From: Polyangium spumosum | Lineage (GTDB): Bacteria > Myxococcota_A > Polyangia > Polyangiales > Polyangiaceae | Direction of reading: 5' to 3' | Assembly: GCF_009649845.1 (NCBI RefSeq) | Contig: NZ_WJIE01000023.1 | Location: 1 to 64,000 of the forward strand | Length of the DNA stretch: 64,000 nt | Part shown: positions 7,446-20,194 of the stretch, one piece after another | Layout of the letters: each line of letters opens with the position of its first letter | Position numbering within the stretch: the stretch's first letter is position 1 | Translations under genes and position numbers: made by a program | Notes under the pieces: model-generated | Seen by the model: only the letters and a program-made list of their open reading frames with translations | Told to the model about the DNA's origin: nothing | The model's database searches: none

Positions 7446-8981
7446 ATGTCCCTCGACGATCAAAAGCTCCGTGACCTCTCCGCGCGCGTCGAGCGCGGGG
7501 GGGCGCCCAAGTATCACGAGAAGAACCTCGAGCAGGGGAAGCTCTTCGCCCGCAAGCGGATCGAGCTCCTGTTCGACGAGAACAGCTTCGTGGAGGACGC
7601 CGCGCTGGCGAACGCCGTCGACCCCGAGCTGCCCGCCGACGGCGTGATCACGGGGACGGGGATGATCGGCGGCCGCATCGTGGCCGTGATGGCGAACGAC
7701 TCGACGGTGAAGGCCGGGTCGTGGGGCCGTCGCACGGTGGAGAAGATCCTGCGGATCCAGGAGACGGCCGCGCGCCTGCGTTGCCCGCTGTTTTACCTCG
7801 TCGACTCGGCGGGCGCGCGCATCACCGACCAGATCGAGATGTTCCCCGGTCGCCGCGGCGCGGGGCGCATCTTCTACAACGAGGTGCAGATGAGCGGGCA
7901 GATCCCGCAGATCTGCTTGCTCTTCGGCCCCTCGGCGGCGGGCGGCGCGTACATCCCCGCGTTCTGCGACGTGGTGGTGATGGTCGACAAGAACGCGAGC
8001 ATGTACCTCGGCTCGCCGCGTATGGCCGAGATGGTCATCGGCGAGAAGGTGACGCTCGAGGAGCTCGGCGGCGCGCGCATGCACTGCTCGGAGTCGGGCT
8101 GCGGCGACGTGCTCGTGAAGAGCGAGGAGGAGGCGATCGCCTGGGCGAAGCGTTACCTCGCGATGATGCCGCAGCACTGCGAGGAGGCGCCGGCGCGGAT
8201 CGAAGCGAGGCCGCCGAAGCCGGGGCAGAAGCCGCTCGAGGAGGTGATCCCCGTCGACGAGAACAAGCCGTTCGACATGATGACGGTCATCGACGCCGTC
8301 ATCGACGAGGGCAGCTTCGTCGAGATCAAGAGGCTCTGGGCGAAGGAGCTCGTCACGGGCTTCGCGCGCATCGACGGGCGCGTCGTGGGTATCGTCGCGA
8401 ACCAGCCGAAGCACAAGGGCGGCGTGCTCTTCGTCGACTCGGCCGACAAGGCGGCGCGGTTCATCTGGCTCTGCGACGCGTTCAACGTGCCGCTGCTCTA
8501 CCTCGCCGACGTGCCGGGCTTCATGATCGGCACGGTCGTCGAGAAGCAGGGCATCATCCGCGCCGGCGCGAAGATGATCGCCGCCGTGAGCGAAGCGACG
8601 GTGCCGAAGCTCTCGGTCATCGTGCGCAAGGCCTACGGCGCGGGCCTCTACGCGATGTGCGGGCCCGCGTTCGAGCCCGACGCGTGTATCGCGCTGCCGC
8701 GCGCCTCCATCGCCGTCATGGGCCCGAGCGCCGCGGTGAACGCGGTCTACTACAACAAGATCCAGGCCGTCCCCGAGGGGCCCGAGCGCGACGCGATGGT
8801 GAAGCGGCTGCGCGACGAGTACCGTGAGGACGTCGACCTCGTGAAGCTCGCGAGCGAGATGGTGATCGACGGGATCGTGCCGACGGTCGCGCTGCGCGAC
8901 GAGATCTCGCGCCGATTCTCCCGATACGCCGGGAAAGTCGCGGAGCGGCCGCGCAAGAAGCACATCGTGCCGCCCGTCTGA
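7446..8981 (+). CDS. Acyl-CoA carboxylase, carboxyltransferase (beta) subunit
   Basis: This 511-residue protein matches the biotin-dependent carboxyltransferase family (propionyl- or methylcrotonyl-CoA carboxylase beta type). It moves carboxyl from biotin to acyl-CoA. The N-terminal crotonase fold carries YLVDSAGARI and FGPSAAGGAYIPA. The C-terminal fold carries LADVPGFMIGTVVEKQGIIR and RKAYGAGLYAMCGP, which build the active-site oxyanion holes. Length is normal and start and end look complete. No biotin carboxylase subunit lies in the window, so substrate choice (propionyl, acetyl or branched acyl) is unresolved. Confidence 0.9.
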   Translation: MSLDDQKLRDLSARVERGGAPKYHEKNLEQGKLFARKRIELLFDENSFVEDAALANAVDPELPADGVITGTGMIGGRIVAVMANDSTVKAGSWGRRTVEKILRIQETAARLRCPLFYLVDSAGARITDQIEMFPGRRGAGRIFYNEVQMSGQIPQICLLFGPSAAGGAYIPAFCDVVVMVDKNASMYLGSPRMAEMVIGEKVTLEELGGARMHCSESGCGDVLVKSEEEAIAWAKRYLAMMPQHCEEAPARIEARPPKPGQKPLEEVIPVDENKPFDMMTVIDAVIDEGSFVEIKRLWAKELVTGFARIDGRVVGIVANQPKHKGGVLFVDSADKAARFIWLCDAFNVPLLYLADVPGFMIGTVVEKQGIIRAGAKMIAAVSEATVPKLSVIVRKAYGAGLYAMCGPAFEPDACIALPRASIAVMGPSAAVNAVYYNKIQAVPEGPERDAMVKRLRDEYREDVDLVKLASEMVIDGIVPTVALRDEISRRFSRYAGKVAERPRKKHIVPPV

Positions 8982-8990
8982 GCCATGCGG

Positions 8991-8996
8991 TAGGAT
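8991..8996 (+). promoter_or_regulatory. Candidate leaderless -10 element (TAGGAT) before the subtilisin gene
   Basis: TAGGAT ends exactly six bases before the GTG at 9003. No Shine-Dalgarno lies upstream of that start. This matches the TAnnnT spacing seen before several other genes in the window. Confidence 0.45.
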
Positions 8997-9002
8997 GGGC
9001 AC

Positions 9003-11474
9003 GTGCGTGCCCGATCGCTCCTCGCCTTCGCCGCGGCCCTGCCGCTGCTCCTCTCCGCCACGTCCGCCCACGCCGAGGGCGCGCCCGCGCGATCCCTCGT
9101 GCGGCTCCTGCGCAAGCCGACGAAGGTGCATCCGCTCGCGGACGACTCCGGCCGCATCGCCGTGAGCGTGGCGCTGCCACAGGGCGTGGACGCGCGTTCG
9201 CTCGGGCTCCTCCCGGTCGCAGAGGGCGTGGGCGCGATCCGGCTCGCGCCCGACGAGGTCGACACGTTCGCGGCGGCGCACCCGGATCTCGCGCTCAGCG
9301 TCTCGCCGCCGCTCCAGCCGCTGCTCGACGTGTCCGGGAGCTGGACGCGGATCGGGGCGTTCCGTCAGGCGACGGGCCTCGGGACGGGCAAGGGCGTGGT
9401 GGTCGGGATCATCGACACCGGGCTCGACGTCGCGCACCCGGACTTCCGCACGGCGGACGGGAAGAGCCGCGTCGCGTGGATGCTGCAAGCGGGGAGGAAG
9501 CCCGCGGGGCTGCACCCGGAGGTCGAGGAGAAGTTCGGCTGCACCGAGTCGAAGCAATGGACATGCGCCATCTTCTCGAACGCGGATCTCGACGCGATGA
9601 TGAGCGGGCAGTCCGAGCTCGCGCTGCCGCGGGACGCCGGGGGCCACGGGACCCACGTGGCGAGCATCGCGGCGGGCAACGGCGGGCTGATGAGCGGCAA
9701 ACCTCCGGTGTACGTGGGGGTCGCGCCCGAGGCGACGCTCGTCATCGCGAGCCCTCCGGCGACCGAAGGATTTCGGGACACGGATCTGCTCAACGCCGCG
9801 CGCTTCATCTTCGCGGTCGGGGAGTCGCTCGGCCTGCCGACGGTCGTGAACCTCAGCGTCGGCGGGGATTTCGGGCCTCACGACGGCACGAGCGTGATCG
9901 AGAAGGGCCTCGCCGAGCTCGTGGGCGACGACAAACCCGGCCGCGCGATCGTGGCCGCCGCAGGCAACAGCGGGACGCTGTACGGGAGCGGCGAGCGCGG
10001 TCCGTTCGGCATCCACACGGAAGTGCGCGTGACGGAGGGCGCCGAGGTGCGCGTGCCCATCGCGACGCCGAAGTCGAAGGACGGAAATGGCTACGTGTGG
10101 ATCACGTTCCGGCCCGGCGACGAGGTGAGCGTGGGCCTCGAAGCTCCGGGCGGCGAGAGCTGGATCGGCCTCGTCGATCCGGGCGACGAGCGCGGTTACA
10201 CGGGGGAGAACGACACGACGGCCGCCGTGGTCAACCGCCTCGTGAATGGCAAGACGCCGCTGACGGCGGAGACGAACAGCGCGGTCGTGGCGTTCTCCGG
10301 CGCGTGGGACGAGGGCACGTTCACGATCCGGCTCTCGGGCCACGGCGACGCGCACCTCTGGGTGACGGGGCAGGGAGACGTGTCGTCGTCGAAGTCGTCG
10401 GGGCTGTTCTTCGAGAAGGCCGTCCGGCAGGGGACGATCTCGATCCCCGCGAGCCACCCGAACCTGCTCGCGGTGGGCTGCACGTTGAACCGGGTCGTCT
10501 GGGATCCGCTGACCACGGAGCCGATCGAGCTCGCGAAGGTGGGCGGCGAGATCAACCCGCTGCCCGACGGCCAGTGTTACTTCAGCGCGGCCGGGCCCAC
10601 GCCGTTCGGCGTCGCCAAGCCCGAGATCAGCGCGCCGGGCGGGTTCGTCGCGGCGGCGATGAGCCGCGACGCCGACCCTCGAACGTCGCCCGGGGGCCTC
10701 TTCGACGGGTCGGAGTGTCCCAAGGGGGAGCCTTGTTACGTCGTCGACGAGACCCACGCGATCACCGCGGGCACGTCGATGTCCGCGCCGCACGTGGCCG
10801 GCGCGATCGCGCTCCTGTTCGAGCTCGATCAGCAGAAGAACGGGAAGGTCACGCTCACGCAGGCGCGCGTGACGGAGCTTCTCCAGGCCGGCGCGCGGTG
10901 GCCGACGGGGACCGTGCGGCACGAGACGCAGCTCGGCGTCGGCGCGCTCGACCTCGAAGGGGCGCGGCGCGCGTTCGAGGAAGAGGGGGCCTCCTCGGGG
11001 CCGCCGAGCGTCGAGAAGAGCTGGTGGGTGCTGTCGAGCGCGTACGCGCGGCCCGACGAGACGTGGCCGGTGTGGGGGACGGTGGAGCTCCGGCGCGAGG
11101 ACGGAGAGATCGCGAGCGGGATCGCGGGGACAGAGCTCGAGCTCTCCGTGACGGGCGGGGTCGTCGTGCAGCCGATCACGAAGGTGCGGCACGGGCTCTT
11201 TCGGTTCGCCGTGGCGGGCGAGCGCGGGCGGCAGGGCTCGAAGATGATCGTCGACGTGCGTTACGCGGGCCGCTCGATCGAGTCGCCGCGGGAGCTCGCG
11301 ATCGGCGAGGATCTTTGGAGGTCAAACGGTCTCCTCGACGCGACCTCGGGCGGCTGCGCGTGGTCGGAGGCGGAGAAGACGTCGAGCCGCGGCGGGCCGC
11401 TCGGGCCTGCGATCGGCGTGGCGCTGGCGGGCGTCGGCCTCTGGCGCAGGCGCTCGCGGCGGCCCGAGGCGTGA
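9003..11474 (+). CDS. Subtilisin-family (S8) serine protease with MYXO-CTERM-like tail
   Basis: The 823-residue secreted protease has a signal peptide (residues 1-24, ending SAHA). The catalytic triad is visible: Asp138 in GIIDTGLD, His215 in GGHGTHVAS, Ser592 in GTSMSAPHVAG. A long insertion between His and Ser contains a beta-rich segment. The C-terminus has a Gly-Cys, a short linker, a hydrophobic helix (GPAIGVALAGVGLW) and a basic cluster (RRRSRR). This is the layout of MYXO-CTERM signals, which myxobacterial sorting enzymes process for surface anchoring. The GTG start fits the signal peptide. It ends directly against the convergent CAP gene (stops at 11474 and 11475). Confidence 0.9.
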   Translation: MRARSLLAFAAALPLLLSATSAHAEGAPARSLVRLLRKPTKVHPLADDSGRIAVSVALPQGVDARSLGLLPVAEGVGAIRLAPDEVDTFAAAHPDLALSVSPPLQPLLDVSGSWTRIGAFRQATGLGTGKGVVVGIIDTGLDVAHPDFRTADGKSRVAWMLQAGRKPAGLHPEVEEKFGCTESKQWTCAIFSNADLDAMMSGQSELALPRDAGGHGTHVASIAAGNGGLMSGKPPVYVGVAPEATLVIASPPATEGFRDTDLLNAARFIFAVGESLGLPTVVNLSVGGDFGPHDGTSVIEKGLAELVGDDKPGRAIVAAAGNSGTLYGSGERGPFGIHTEVRVTEGAEVRVPIATPKSKDGNGYVWITFRPGDEVSVGLEAPGGESWIGLVDPGDERGYTGENDTTAAVVNRLVNGKTPLTAETNSAVVAFSGAWDEGTFTIRLSGHGDAHLWVTGQGDVSSSKSSGLFFEKAVRQGTISIPASHPNLLAVGCTLNRVVWDPLTTEPIELAKVGGEINPLPDGQCYFSAAGPTPFGVAKPEISAPGGFVAAAMSRDADPRTSPGGLFDGSECPKGEPCYVVDETHAITAGTSMSAPHVAGAIALLFELDQQKNGKVTLTQARVTELLQAGARWPTGTVRHETQLGVGALDLEGARRAFEEEGASSGPPSVEKSWWVLSSAYARPDETWPVWGTVELRREDGEIASGIAGTELELSVTGGVVVQPITKVRHGLFRFAVAGERGRQGSKMIVDVRYAGRSIESPRELAIGEDLWRSNGLLDATSGGCAWSEAEKTSSRGGPLGPAIGVALAGVGLWRRRSRRPEA

Positions 11475-12476
11475 TCAGCGAGTGACTGCGATCGTGCGTA
11501 ACGAGACGAGCCGCTCCTCGTCCGTGCCCGGGAACCTCGCCCAGATGCCGATCTCGTAGAGCCCGGGTTTGTCCTCGTCGCCGAGGTAGGTCCCGAGCGA
11601 GAACGTGCTGCCGAGCAGCGAGAGCACGCCGCGAGGACGGGGGAACGGCGTCTTCAGGCGTCGCGGCAGGTAGGCCTCGTAGGGCTCGGGGACGAGGTAG
11701 TCGCCCGTCTTGTTGAGGTCCTTCGCGGATCGCGGCGCGGGGCGATCGATCCGCGCGATGCCCACGATCGCGAGCTCGGCGGGCGCGCGGAGCTCGCCGG
11801 CGATGTCGACGAAATCGCCCACCGCGACCTCGCGGGGGAGTTTTTCGTAGGTGCCCCAATCATCGACGAACTCCTGCGCGACGCAGGGGATGCGGCTGCC
11901 TTCGACCTGGGCCACGCCCACGCCGACCGCGGTGTGGAAGCGCGACAGGATGTTGCGGCGGTGGCCGTCGTGCGGGGGCAGCTCGTCCATGAACGCGCGC
12001 TGGAACCGATCGAGCCCCTCCGCCATGTACGGCGCGTCGAGCGCGAGCGGCGAGGCGCTCGCGTCGACGAAGCAGCCGACGTTCTCGAACGCGACGTCCT
12101 CGCCGCCCGCCTCGGTGTAGCGTTGCTCCGGCACCGATCCGTCCGAGCCCCAGTGCGCGGTGAACCCACGCGCGGCCATGTCCTCGGCCTGACGCCGCGC
12201 CGCGCGCGCCGCGGCCTCGTCCCACGGCAGCGCCGGCAGGCCGTGCGCTTCGCGGTCCTGGTTGATGAGCTCGAGCATGTAACGCTCGGCGTCCACGCGG
12301 CGCAGGGGCCGGCCGGCGAGCGCGCTGCGGATCCCGATCGAGCGCTCGGCGTCCGCGCCGCTCACGTCGGGCGCGGGCGCGCTCCCGCAGCCCGGGAGAA
12401 GGGCCACGACGAAGAGCGCCGCAAGGCCTGCTCGCGCTCCTCCGCCCGTCCGTTCGTCGACGTCCGCCACGCGCAT
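11475..12476 (-). CDS. CAP-domain (SCP-like) lipoprotein
   Basis: The 333-residue protein has a signal with lipobox LLPGC. A CAP domain covers about 60-200: ML-LINQDREAHGL, a His in TAHWG, and HDGHRRNIL near its end, which is the family pattern. The C-terminal 120 residues form a beta-rich region of unknown role. Bacterial CAP proteins are mostly extracellular, and functions are poorly defined; a few act as proteases or bind cell wall or lipids. It is transcribed towards the subtilisin gene and may be unrelated to it. Confidence 0.8.
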   Translation of the reverse strand: MRVADVDERTGGGARAGLAALFVVALLPGCGSAPAPDVSGADAERSIGIRSALAGRPLRRVDAERYMLELINQDREAHGLPALPWDEAAARAARRQAEDMAARGFTAHWGSDGSVPEQRYTEAGGEDVAFENVGCFVDASASPLALDAPYMAEGLDRFQRAFMDELPPHDGHRRNILSRFHTAVGVGVAQVEGSRIPCVAQEFVDDWGTYEKLPREVAVGDFVDIAGELRAPAELAIVGIARIDRPAPRSAKDLNKTGDYLVPEPYEAYLPRRLKTPFPRPRGVLSLLGSTFSLGTYLGDEDKPGLYEIGIWARFPGTDEERLVSLRTIAVTR

Positions 12477-12552
12477 CCTGCTTCAGCATAAGCAATCACG
12501 CGCCGCGTGGTAGCGGCGGGCGCCTCGCTCGGCTAACTCTCGCCCTCGCCCG

Positions 12553-13662
12553 ATGCGACCCTCCGATCTCCCCCTCCCGAAGCTTTGTGGTCAGCTCATC
12601 GTCGGCGGCTTCGACGGCCCGAGCTTGCCCGCGTCGTACGCCGAGGCCCTCCGCGCAGGCTCGCGCGGCGGCGCGATCCTGTTTCGGCGCAACGTCCCGG
12701 ACCTCGCGACGACGCACGCGCTCTGCCGCGCGATCCGCGACGCCGCAGGGCCGGATCTCCCGCCGTTCATCGGCGTCGATCAGGAGGGCGGGCGCGTGGC
12801 GCGGCTGCCGAGCCCGTTCCCGAAGCTCCCGCCGATGCGCTTGCTCGGCGGCCTCGGCGATGCCTCGTTCCTGCGGCGTGCTGGGCAGCTCCTCGGTAAC
12901 GGGCTCGCGGCGGTCGGGTTCAACCTGGACTTCGCGCCCGTGCTCGACGTCGATTCGAATCCGGACAATCCGATCATCGGCGATCGCTCGTTCGGGCGCG
13001 AGGCAAACCGGGTCGCGGAGCTCGCGGTGGCGTTTGGCCTCGGCCTGGAGGACGCGGGCGTGCTCTCGTGCGGCAAGCATTTCCCGGGGCATGGAGACAC
13101 CTCGGTCGACAGCCACGTCGCGCTCCCCATCGTGCATCACGGGATGGACCGCCTCGACGCGATCGAGCTCGCGCCGTTCCGCGCCGCCGCGCGCGCGGGG
13201 CTCGGGACGATGATGACGGCGCATGTCGTGGTCACCTCGATCGACGCGAGCGTGCCGGCGACGCTCTCGCGCGCCGTGTGCACGGATCTGCTCAGGGGCG
13301 CAGTGGGTTTTCGTGGTGTGCTCTTCTCGGATGACCTCGAGATGGCCGCCGTCGCCGCGCAATACGCCGTGGAGCAATCGGCCATCGCGTCGATCCGCGC
13401 AGGCTGCGACGTCCTGCTCATCTGCTCGAACATGGAGTGGCAAGAGCGCGCGCATGCAGCCCTCGTCGCCGAGGCCGAGCGGGATTCCGTGTTCCGCGAG
13501 CGATGCGTGGAGGCCGCAGGGCGCGCGCTCGAAGCGCGCCGGAAGATGCCGCCGAGGCCCGTGGCCGACGCAGAGACGCTCCCTGCGCTGATGGAGCGCG
13601 CGGAGTGGGTCGCGCTGTACGACGAGATCAAGCGGCGCGCCGTGGACTCGGTCGAGGTGTGA
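12553..13662 (+). CDS. nagZ: Glycoside hydrolase family 3, beta-N-acetylhexosaminidase (NagZ-like)
   Basis: The 369-residue protein carries the GH3 TIM-barrel features of NagZ: FIGVDQEGGRVARL, NFAPVLDV, the catalytic-loop motif KHFPGHGDT (Asp/His general acid), and GVLFSDDLEM with the likely nucleophile Asp. NagZ removes GlcNAc from muropeptides in cell-wall recycling. No signal peptide is seen, which fits a cytoplasmic enzyme. It is followed by hutI two bases after its stop; no metabolic link between the two is obvious. Confidence 0.88.
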   Translation: MRPSDLPLPKLCGQLIVGGFDGPSLPASYAEALRAGSRGGAILFRRNVPDLATTHALCRAIRDAAGPDLPPFIGVDQEGGRVARLPSPFPKLPPMRLLGGLGDASFLRRAGQLLGNGLAAVGFNLDFAPVLDVDSNPDNPIIGDRSFGREANRVAELAVAFGLGLEDAGVLSCGKHFPGHGDTSVDSHVALPIVHHGMDRLDAIELAPFRAAARAGLGTMMTAHVVVTSIDASVPATLSRAVCTDLLRGAVGFRGVLFSDDLEMAAVAAQYAVEQSAIASIRAGCDVLLICSNMEWQERAHAALVAEAERDSVFRERCVEAAGRALEARRKMPPRPVADAETLPALMERAEWVALYDEIKRRAVDSVEV

Positions 13663-13664
13663 AC

Positions 13665-14902
13665 ATGCGATCGTTCCTCCTGCTCGCTCGTCGAATCGTC
13701 ACGTGTGATCCCGCGCGGGCCACGGAGGCCGATCCGCTCGGCGTGATCGAGGACGGCGCGATCGCCGTCGAGGGAGGCGCGATCGTCGACGTCGGCCCGC
13801 GCGAGGAGGTGCTCGCGCGTCGCGGCGGGCTCGCGCTCGTGTCCGGCGAGCCCGCGCCGCTCGTGACGCCGGGCCTCGTTGATGCGCACACCCACGCGCC
13901 GTGGGTCGGCTCGCGCGACGCGGAGTATGCCCTCCGGCTCGCGGGCGCCGGGTACGAGGCGATCGCCGCGGCGGGCGGAGGCATCGTGTCGAGCATGCGC
14001 GCCGTGCGGGAGGCGAGCCCGGACGAGATCGACGCCACGCTCTCGGCCAGGCTCCGTCGCATGGCCTCGCTCGGCGTCACGACCGTCGAGGCGAAGAGCG
14101 GCTACGGCCTCGACGAGGCCGGCGAGACGAAGCAACTCGAGGCCCTCGAACGCGCGTCCGCTCGCCGCGATCTCCCGCGCGTCGTGCCCACCTTCCTCGC
14201 GCTCCACGCGATCCCGCCCGAGGCGCGCGCCGATCGCGCGGCTTACATCGAGGCCGTCCGTGAGCGCACCTTGCCGGCGATCGCGGCGCGCAGGCTCGCG
14301 CGGTTCGTCGACGTGTACGTCGATCGCGCGGCGTTCTCCGTCGACGAGGCCCGCCCCGTCCTCGCGCGCGCCGCTTCCCTCGGGCTCGGCGTGCGTGTTC
14401 ATGCGGGCCAGTTCGCCGACGTCGGGGGCGCGGAGCTCGCCGCCGAGCTCGGCGCGGCCTCGGCCGATCACCTCGAACAGGTGAGCCCCGAGGGCGCCCG
14501 TGCCCTCGCTCGTGCCGGCGTGCGCGCCGTGCTCCTGCCCGTCGCGTGTTTCACGTTGCGGCAGGACCCTCCGCCCGTCGCGGTTCTCCGCGCCGCGGGC
14601 GTCCGCCTCGTCGTGGCGAGCGACGCGAACCCCGGCACCGCGCCCACGGAGAGCCTGCCGCTCGCGCTCGCCCTCGCGGTCCGGATGTACGGCCTCACCG
14701 TGCCCGAGGTGATCCTCGGCGCGACCCGGGAAGCGGCGGCGTCGCTCGGGCTCGGCGACGAGGTGGGGGTGGTTCGTCCGGGCACGCGGGCCGATCTCGT
14801 GGCCTGGGATCTCCCGCACGAGAATGCGCTCGTTCAGCCCTGGGGCGTCTCGCGCGCCCGCGTCGTCCTCCGGGACGGCGCGCCCATCGCGGGCGACCTC
14901 GC

Positions 14903-14906
<4 letters not shown>
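13665..14906 (+). CDS. hutI: Imidazolonepropionase
   Basis: HutI hydrolyses 4-imidazolone-5-propionate to formiminoglutamate in histidine degradation. The 413-residue protein has the amidohydrolase metal motif DAHTHAPW, a substrate-site GGGIVSSMRAVR, KSGYGL, HAGQFAD and the metal Asp in VASDANPG. Start ATG at 13665 lies 2 bp after the previous stop. The other hut genes (hutH, hutU, hutG) are not in the window. The stop overlaps the convergent activator gene by four bases. Confidence 0.93.
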
Positions 14907-16234
<1,328 letters not shown>

Positions 16235-16270
16235 ACGGCTGCGAAGCGGGGTTTTATAGGGCGGATGAGG

Positions 16271-16376
16271 GATGGGGGTTCGGGGGCGCAGCTCGGCTCG
16301 TCCGAGCGTAGCCCCCGAGTGTCGATGGGGGTTCGGGGGCGCAGCTCGGCTCGTCCGAGCGTGGCCCCCGAGCGTC
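16271..16376. repeat. Two tandem 53-bp repeats, each an inverted-repeat hairpin
   Basis: Copies at 16271-16323 and 16324-16376 differ at only two bases (a/g and t/c). Each contains GGGGGC...GCCCCC enclosing GCTCGG...CCGAGC, so each can fold into a stable hairpin on either strand. They fill the gap between the acyl-CoA dehydrogenase stop (16379) and the regulator promoter. No T tract follows. They may act as a REP-like element or transcript-end stabiliser. Confidence 0.85.
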
Positions 16377-16378
16377 GA

Positions 16379-18238
<1,860 letters not shown>

Positions 18239-18440
18239 GGGGGCCTCCTCGGTAGCGTCGCCCTGCGGATGAGCCCGGCAGAAGCGCGCAGCGAACGGTC
18301 GATCGGCTCGTGTCCGGGTAGCATGTCGATGCGTTGCGTCAATCTCCTTCGTGCACGAAACATCTTGTTGCGAAAAGTTTTCCGGAATGGTCCGCGTTGC
18401 GATCGTCCCGACACACGGCGCGCGAGGGGGCTCGTCCCTG

Positions 18441-20051
18441 TCAATCGACGCCGCCCGGGGCCTCGCCGATCACCCGCAAAAAGCCGTGTCCGTGCGCGGT
18501 GACGCGGCCTCTCCCCATGCCGTGGATGCCGAGCAGCTCGTCCGTCGTGGCGGGCCGCAGCATCGCCATCTCCACGAGGGCGCGGTTCGGCGCGACCACG
18601 TACGCGGGGACGCCGAGCGCCTGCGCCCGCGCCCCCCGATACCGGCTGAGCGCCTCGTAAAGCGCCGTCGGCACCCCCGCGGGCGCGGCGTGGGCGGAGG
18701 CGCGCTTCGGGCGTTGTTTCTCGGGTTCTGGCGGCGCCGCGGCCATGTCCTCGAAGCGCGGCGGATCACGCACCGTGTCCGGCGGCTCGGCCTCCACGCA
18801 CACATCGCAGCGCCCGCAACCACCGTCGATGACACGTGGATCGTCGCCGAAATGCCGGAGCAGGATCCGTTGCCTGCACGCCCGGTCGTTGATGTAACGG
18901 ACAAGCGCCGCGAAGCGCCCGAGCGCGCGTGACGCCTCTTCGCGGCTCGCAGGCGCGCCGTCGGGGCCGAGGTGACAGAGCCTCCGCCGGAGCGCGAGAT
19001 CCTTCGGCGTCGCGATCAAGACCCCACGCGCCGCGAGGCCGTCGCGGCCCGCGCGTCCGACCTCCTGGTAGTACGCCTCGAGCGAGCCGGGCGGCTCCGC
19101 GTGCACCACGATGCGGACGTCGGGACGATCGACGCCCATGCCGAACGCGTTCGTCGCGACGAGCACGCGGGTCCTTCGTGCCGCGAACTCCGCCGAGATC
19201 CGCGCCCGCTCCGCCGCGGCCGTCCCCCCATGGTAGACGGGCGCGTCCCAGCCGTCCGCGCGGAGCGCCGCCGCGAGCGCCTCGGCCGACTTGCGCGTCG
19301 CCGCGTACACGATGCCCGCGCCCGGTCCGGCGAGCGCCTCGGCGAGCGCGTGTCGTACCTCGGCGAGCGCATCACGCGTGGTCCTCGCGCGTACGACGCG
19401 GAGCGCGAGGTTCGGCCGGAAGAACCCACGCAGGACCGTGACGACCCGCCGCGCATCCCAGCCGAGCTGGCGCACGATCTCCCCTCGCGTGGCCCGCGTC
19501 GCCGTCGCGGTGCACGCGATCATGCGCGCAGGACCGGGGCTGGCGAGGAGCTCGCCGATGCGCAGGTAATCCGGCCGGAAATCGTGGCCCCACTGCACGA
19601 TGCAGTGCGCCTCGTCGATCGCCACGAGCGACGTCCCCGCCGCCGCGAGCGCCGACGCGAGCGCGGTTTGTCCCAGCCGCTCGGGCGCCGCGTAGACCAG
19701 CTTGTAGGCGCCCCGGCGGAGCGCGGCGAGGCGGCGGCCGTTCTCCTCGGCCGGCAGGGTCGACGCGAAAAACGTCGCCGGGATCCCCCGCGCGGAGAGG
19801 CCGCGGACCTGATCCTCCATGAGCGCGACGAGCGGCGAGACCACGAGCGCCGTGCCCGGCAGCGCGAGCGCGGGGAGCTGATAACAGAGCGATTTGCCGC
19901 CGCCGGTCGGCGCGACGAGCAACACGCGGCCGCCCTCGCCCTCCGCGAGCAGCGCGTCGATCGCCTCGCGCTGGAAGGGCCGGAGCTCCACGAAGCCGAA
20001 GTGGTTCGCGAGCAGGGCGTCGAGATCGGGCAGGGGGGCTCGGGCGTTCAC
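18441..20051 (-). CDS. recQ: RecQ-type ATP-dependent DNA helicase, short form
   Basis: The 536-residue 3'-5' helicase has Walker A (PTGGGKSLCYQLP), DEAHC, QWGHDFRPDY, and motif VI YYQEVGRAGRDG. A zinc cluster follows (CRQRILLRHFGD ... CGRCDVC). After that comes a Pro/Lys-rich linker of about 50 residues and then an HRDC-like domain (about 455-530). The winged-helix part of the usual RQC region is not recognisable, which makes this a shortened RecQ. The start is GTG. The gene diverges from the amidase gene. Confidence 0.92.
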   Translation of the reverse strand: MNARAPLPDLDALLANHFGFVELRPFQREAIDALLAEGEGGRVLLVAPTGGGKSLCYQLPALALPGTALVVSPLVALMEDQVRGLSARGIPATFFASTLPAEENGRRLAALRRGAYKLVYAAPERLGQTALASALAAAGTSLVAIDEAHCIVQWGHDFRPDYLRIGELLASPGPARMIACTATATRATRGEIVRQLGWDARRVVTVLRGFFRPNLALRVVRARTTRDALAEVRHALAEALAGPGAGIVYAATRKSAEALAAALRADGWDAPVYHGGTAAAERARISAEFAARRTRVLVATNAFGMGVDRPDVRIVVHAEPPGSLEAYYQEVGRAGRDGLAARGVLIATPKDLALRRRLCHLGPDGAPASREEASRALGRFAALVRYINDRACRQRILLRHFGDDPRVIDGGCGRCDVCVEAEPPDTVRDPPRFEDMAAAPPEPEKQRPKRASAHAAPAGVPTALYEALSRYRGARAQALGVPAYVVAPNRALVEMAMLRPATTDELLGIHGMGRGRVTAHGHGFLRVIGEAPGGVD

Positions 20052-20179
20052 GGTCCGCGGCCCGAAGCGAGCCTCGTGCCGCGCAGGATCTCCCCCTGGA
20101 TCATGCGGGGTTCGTCGGGAGAACCGCCCCCTCCCGGGGTGGCGGCGCCATGGTGGCCCCTGGCGGCCGCCTTCTGCTT

Positions 20180-20185
20180 TACACT
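20180..20185 (+). promoter_or_regulatory. Candidate -10 element (TACACT) before the amidase gene
   Basis: TACACT lies nine bases before the ATG at 20195, in the recQ/amidase divergent gap. No Shine-Dalgarno is visible, so the leader would be extremely short. Confidence 0.35.
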
Positions 20186-20194
20186 CCGTCCTCC

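Noticed and set aside
6540-11192. A 1550-codon open frame on the minus strand, antisense to the VWA, carboxylase and subtilisin genes
   Set aside because: It has no domain motifs and very high Arg/His/Ala content, which is the usual result of strong third-position GC in the real plus-strand genes.
16271-16376. Tandem repeats considered as a small CRISPR array
   Set aside because: The repeats are directly adjacent with no spacer between them, and no cas genes are present.
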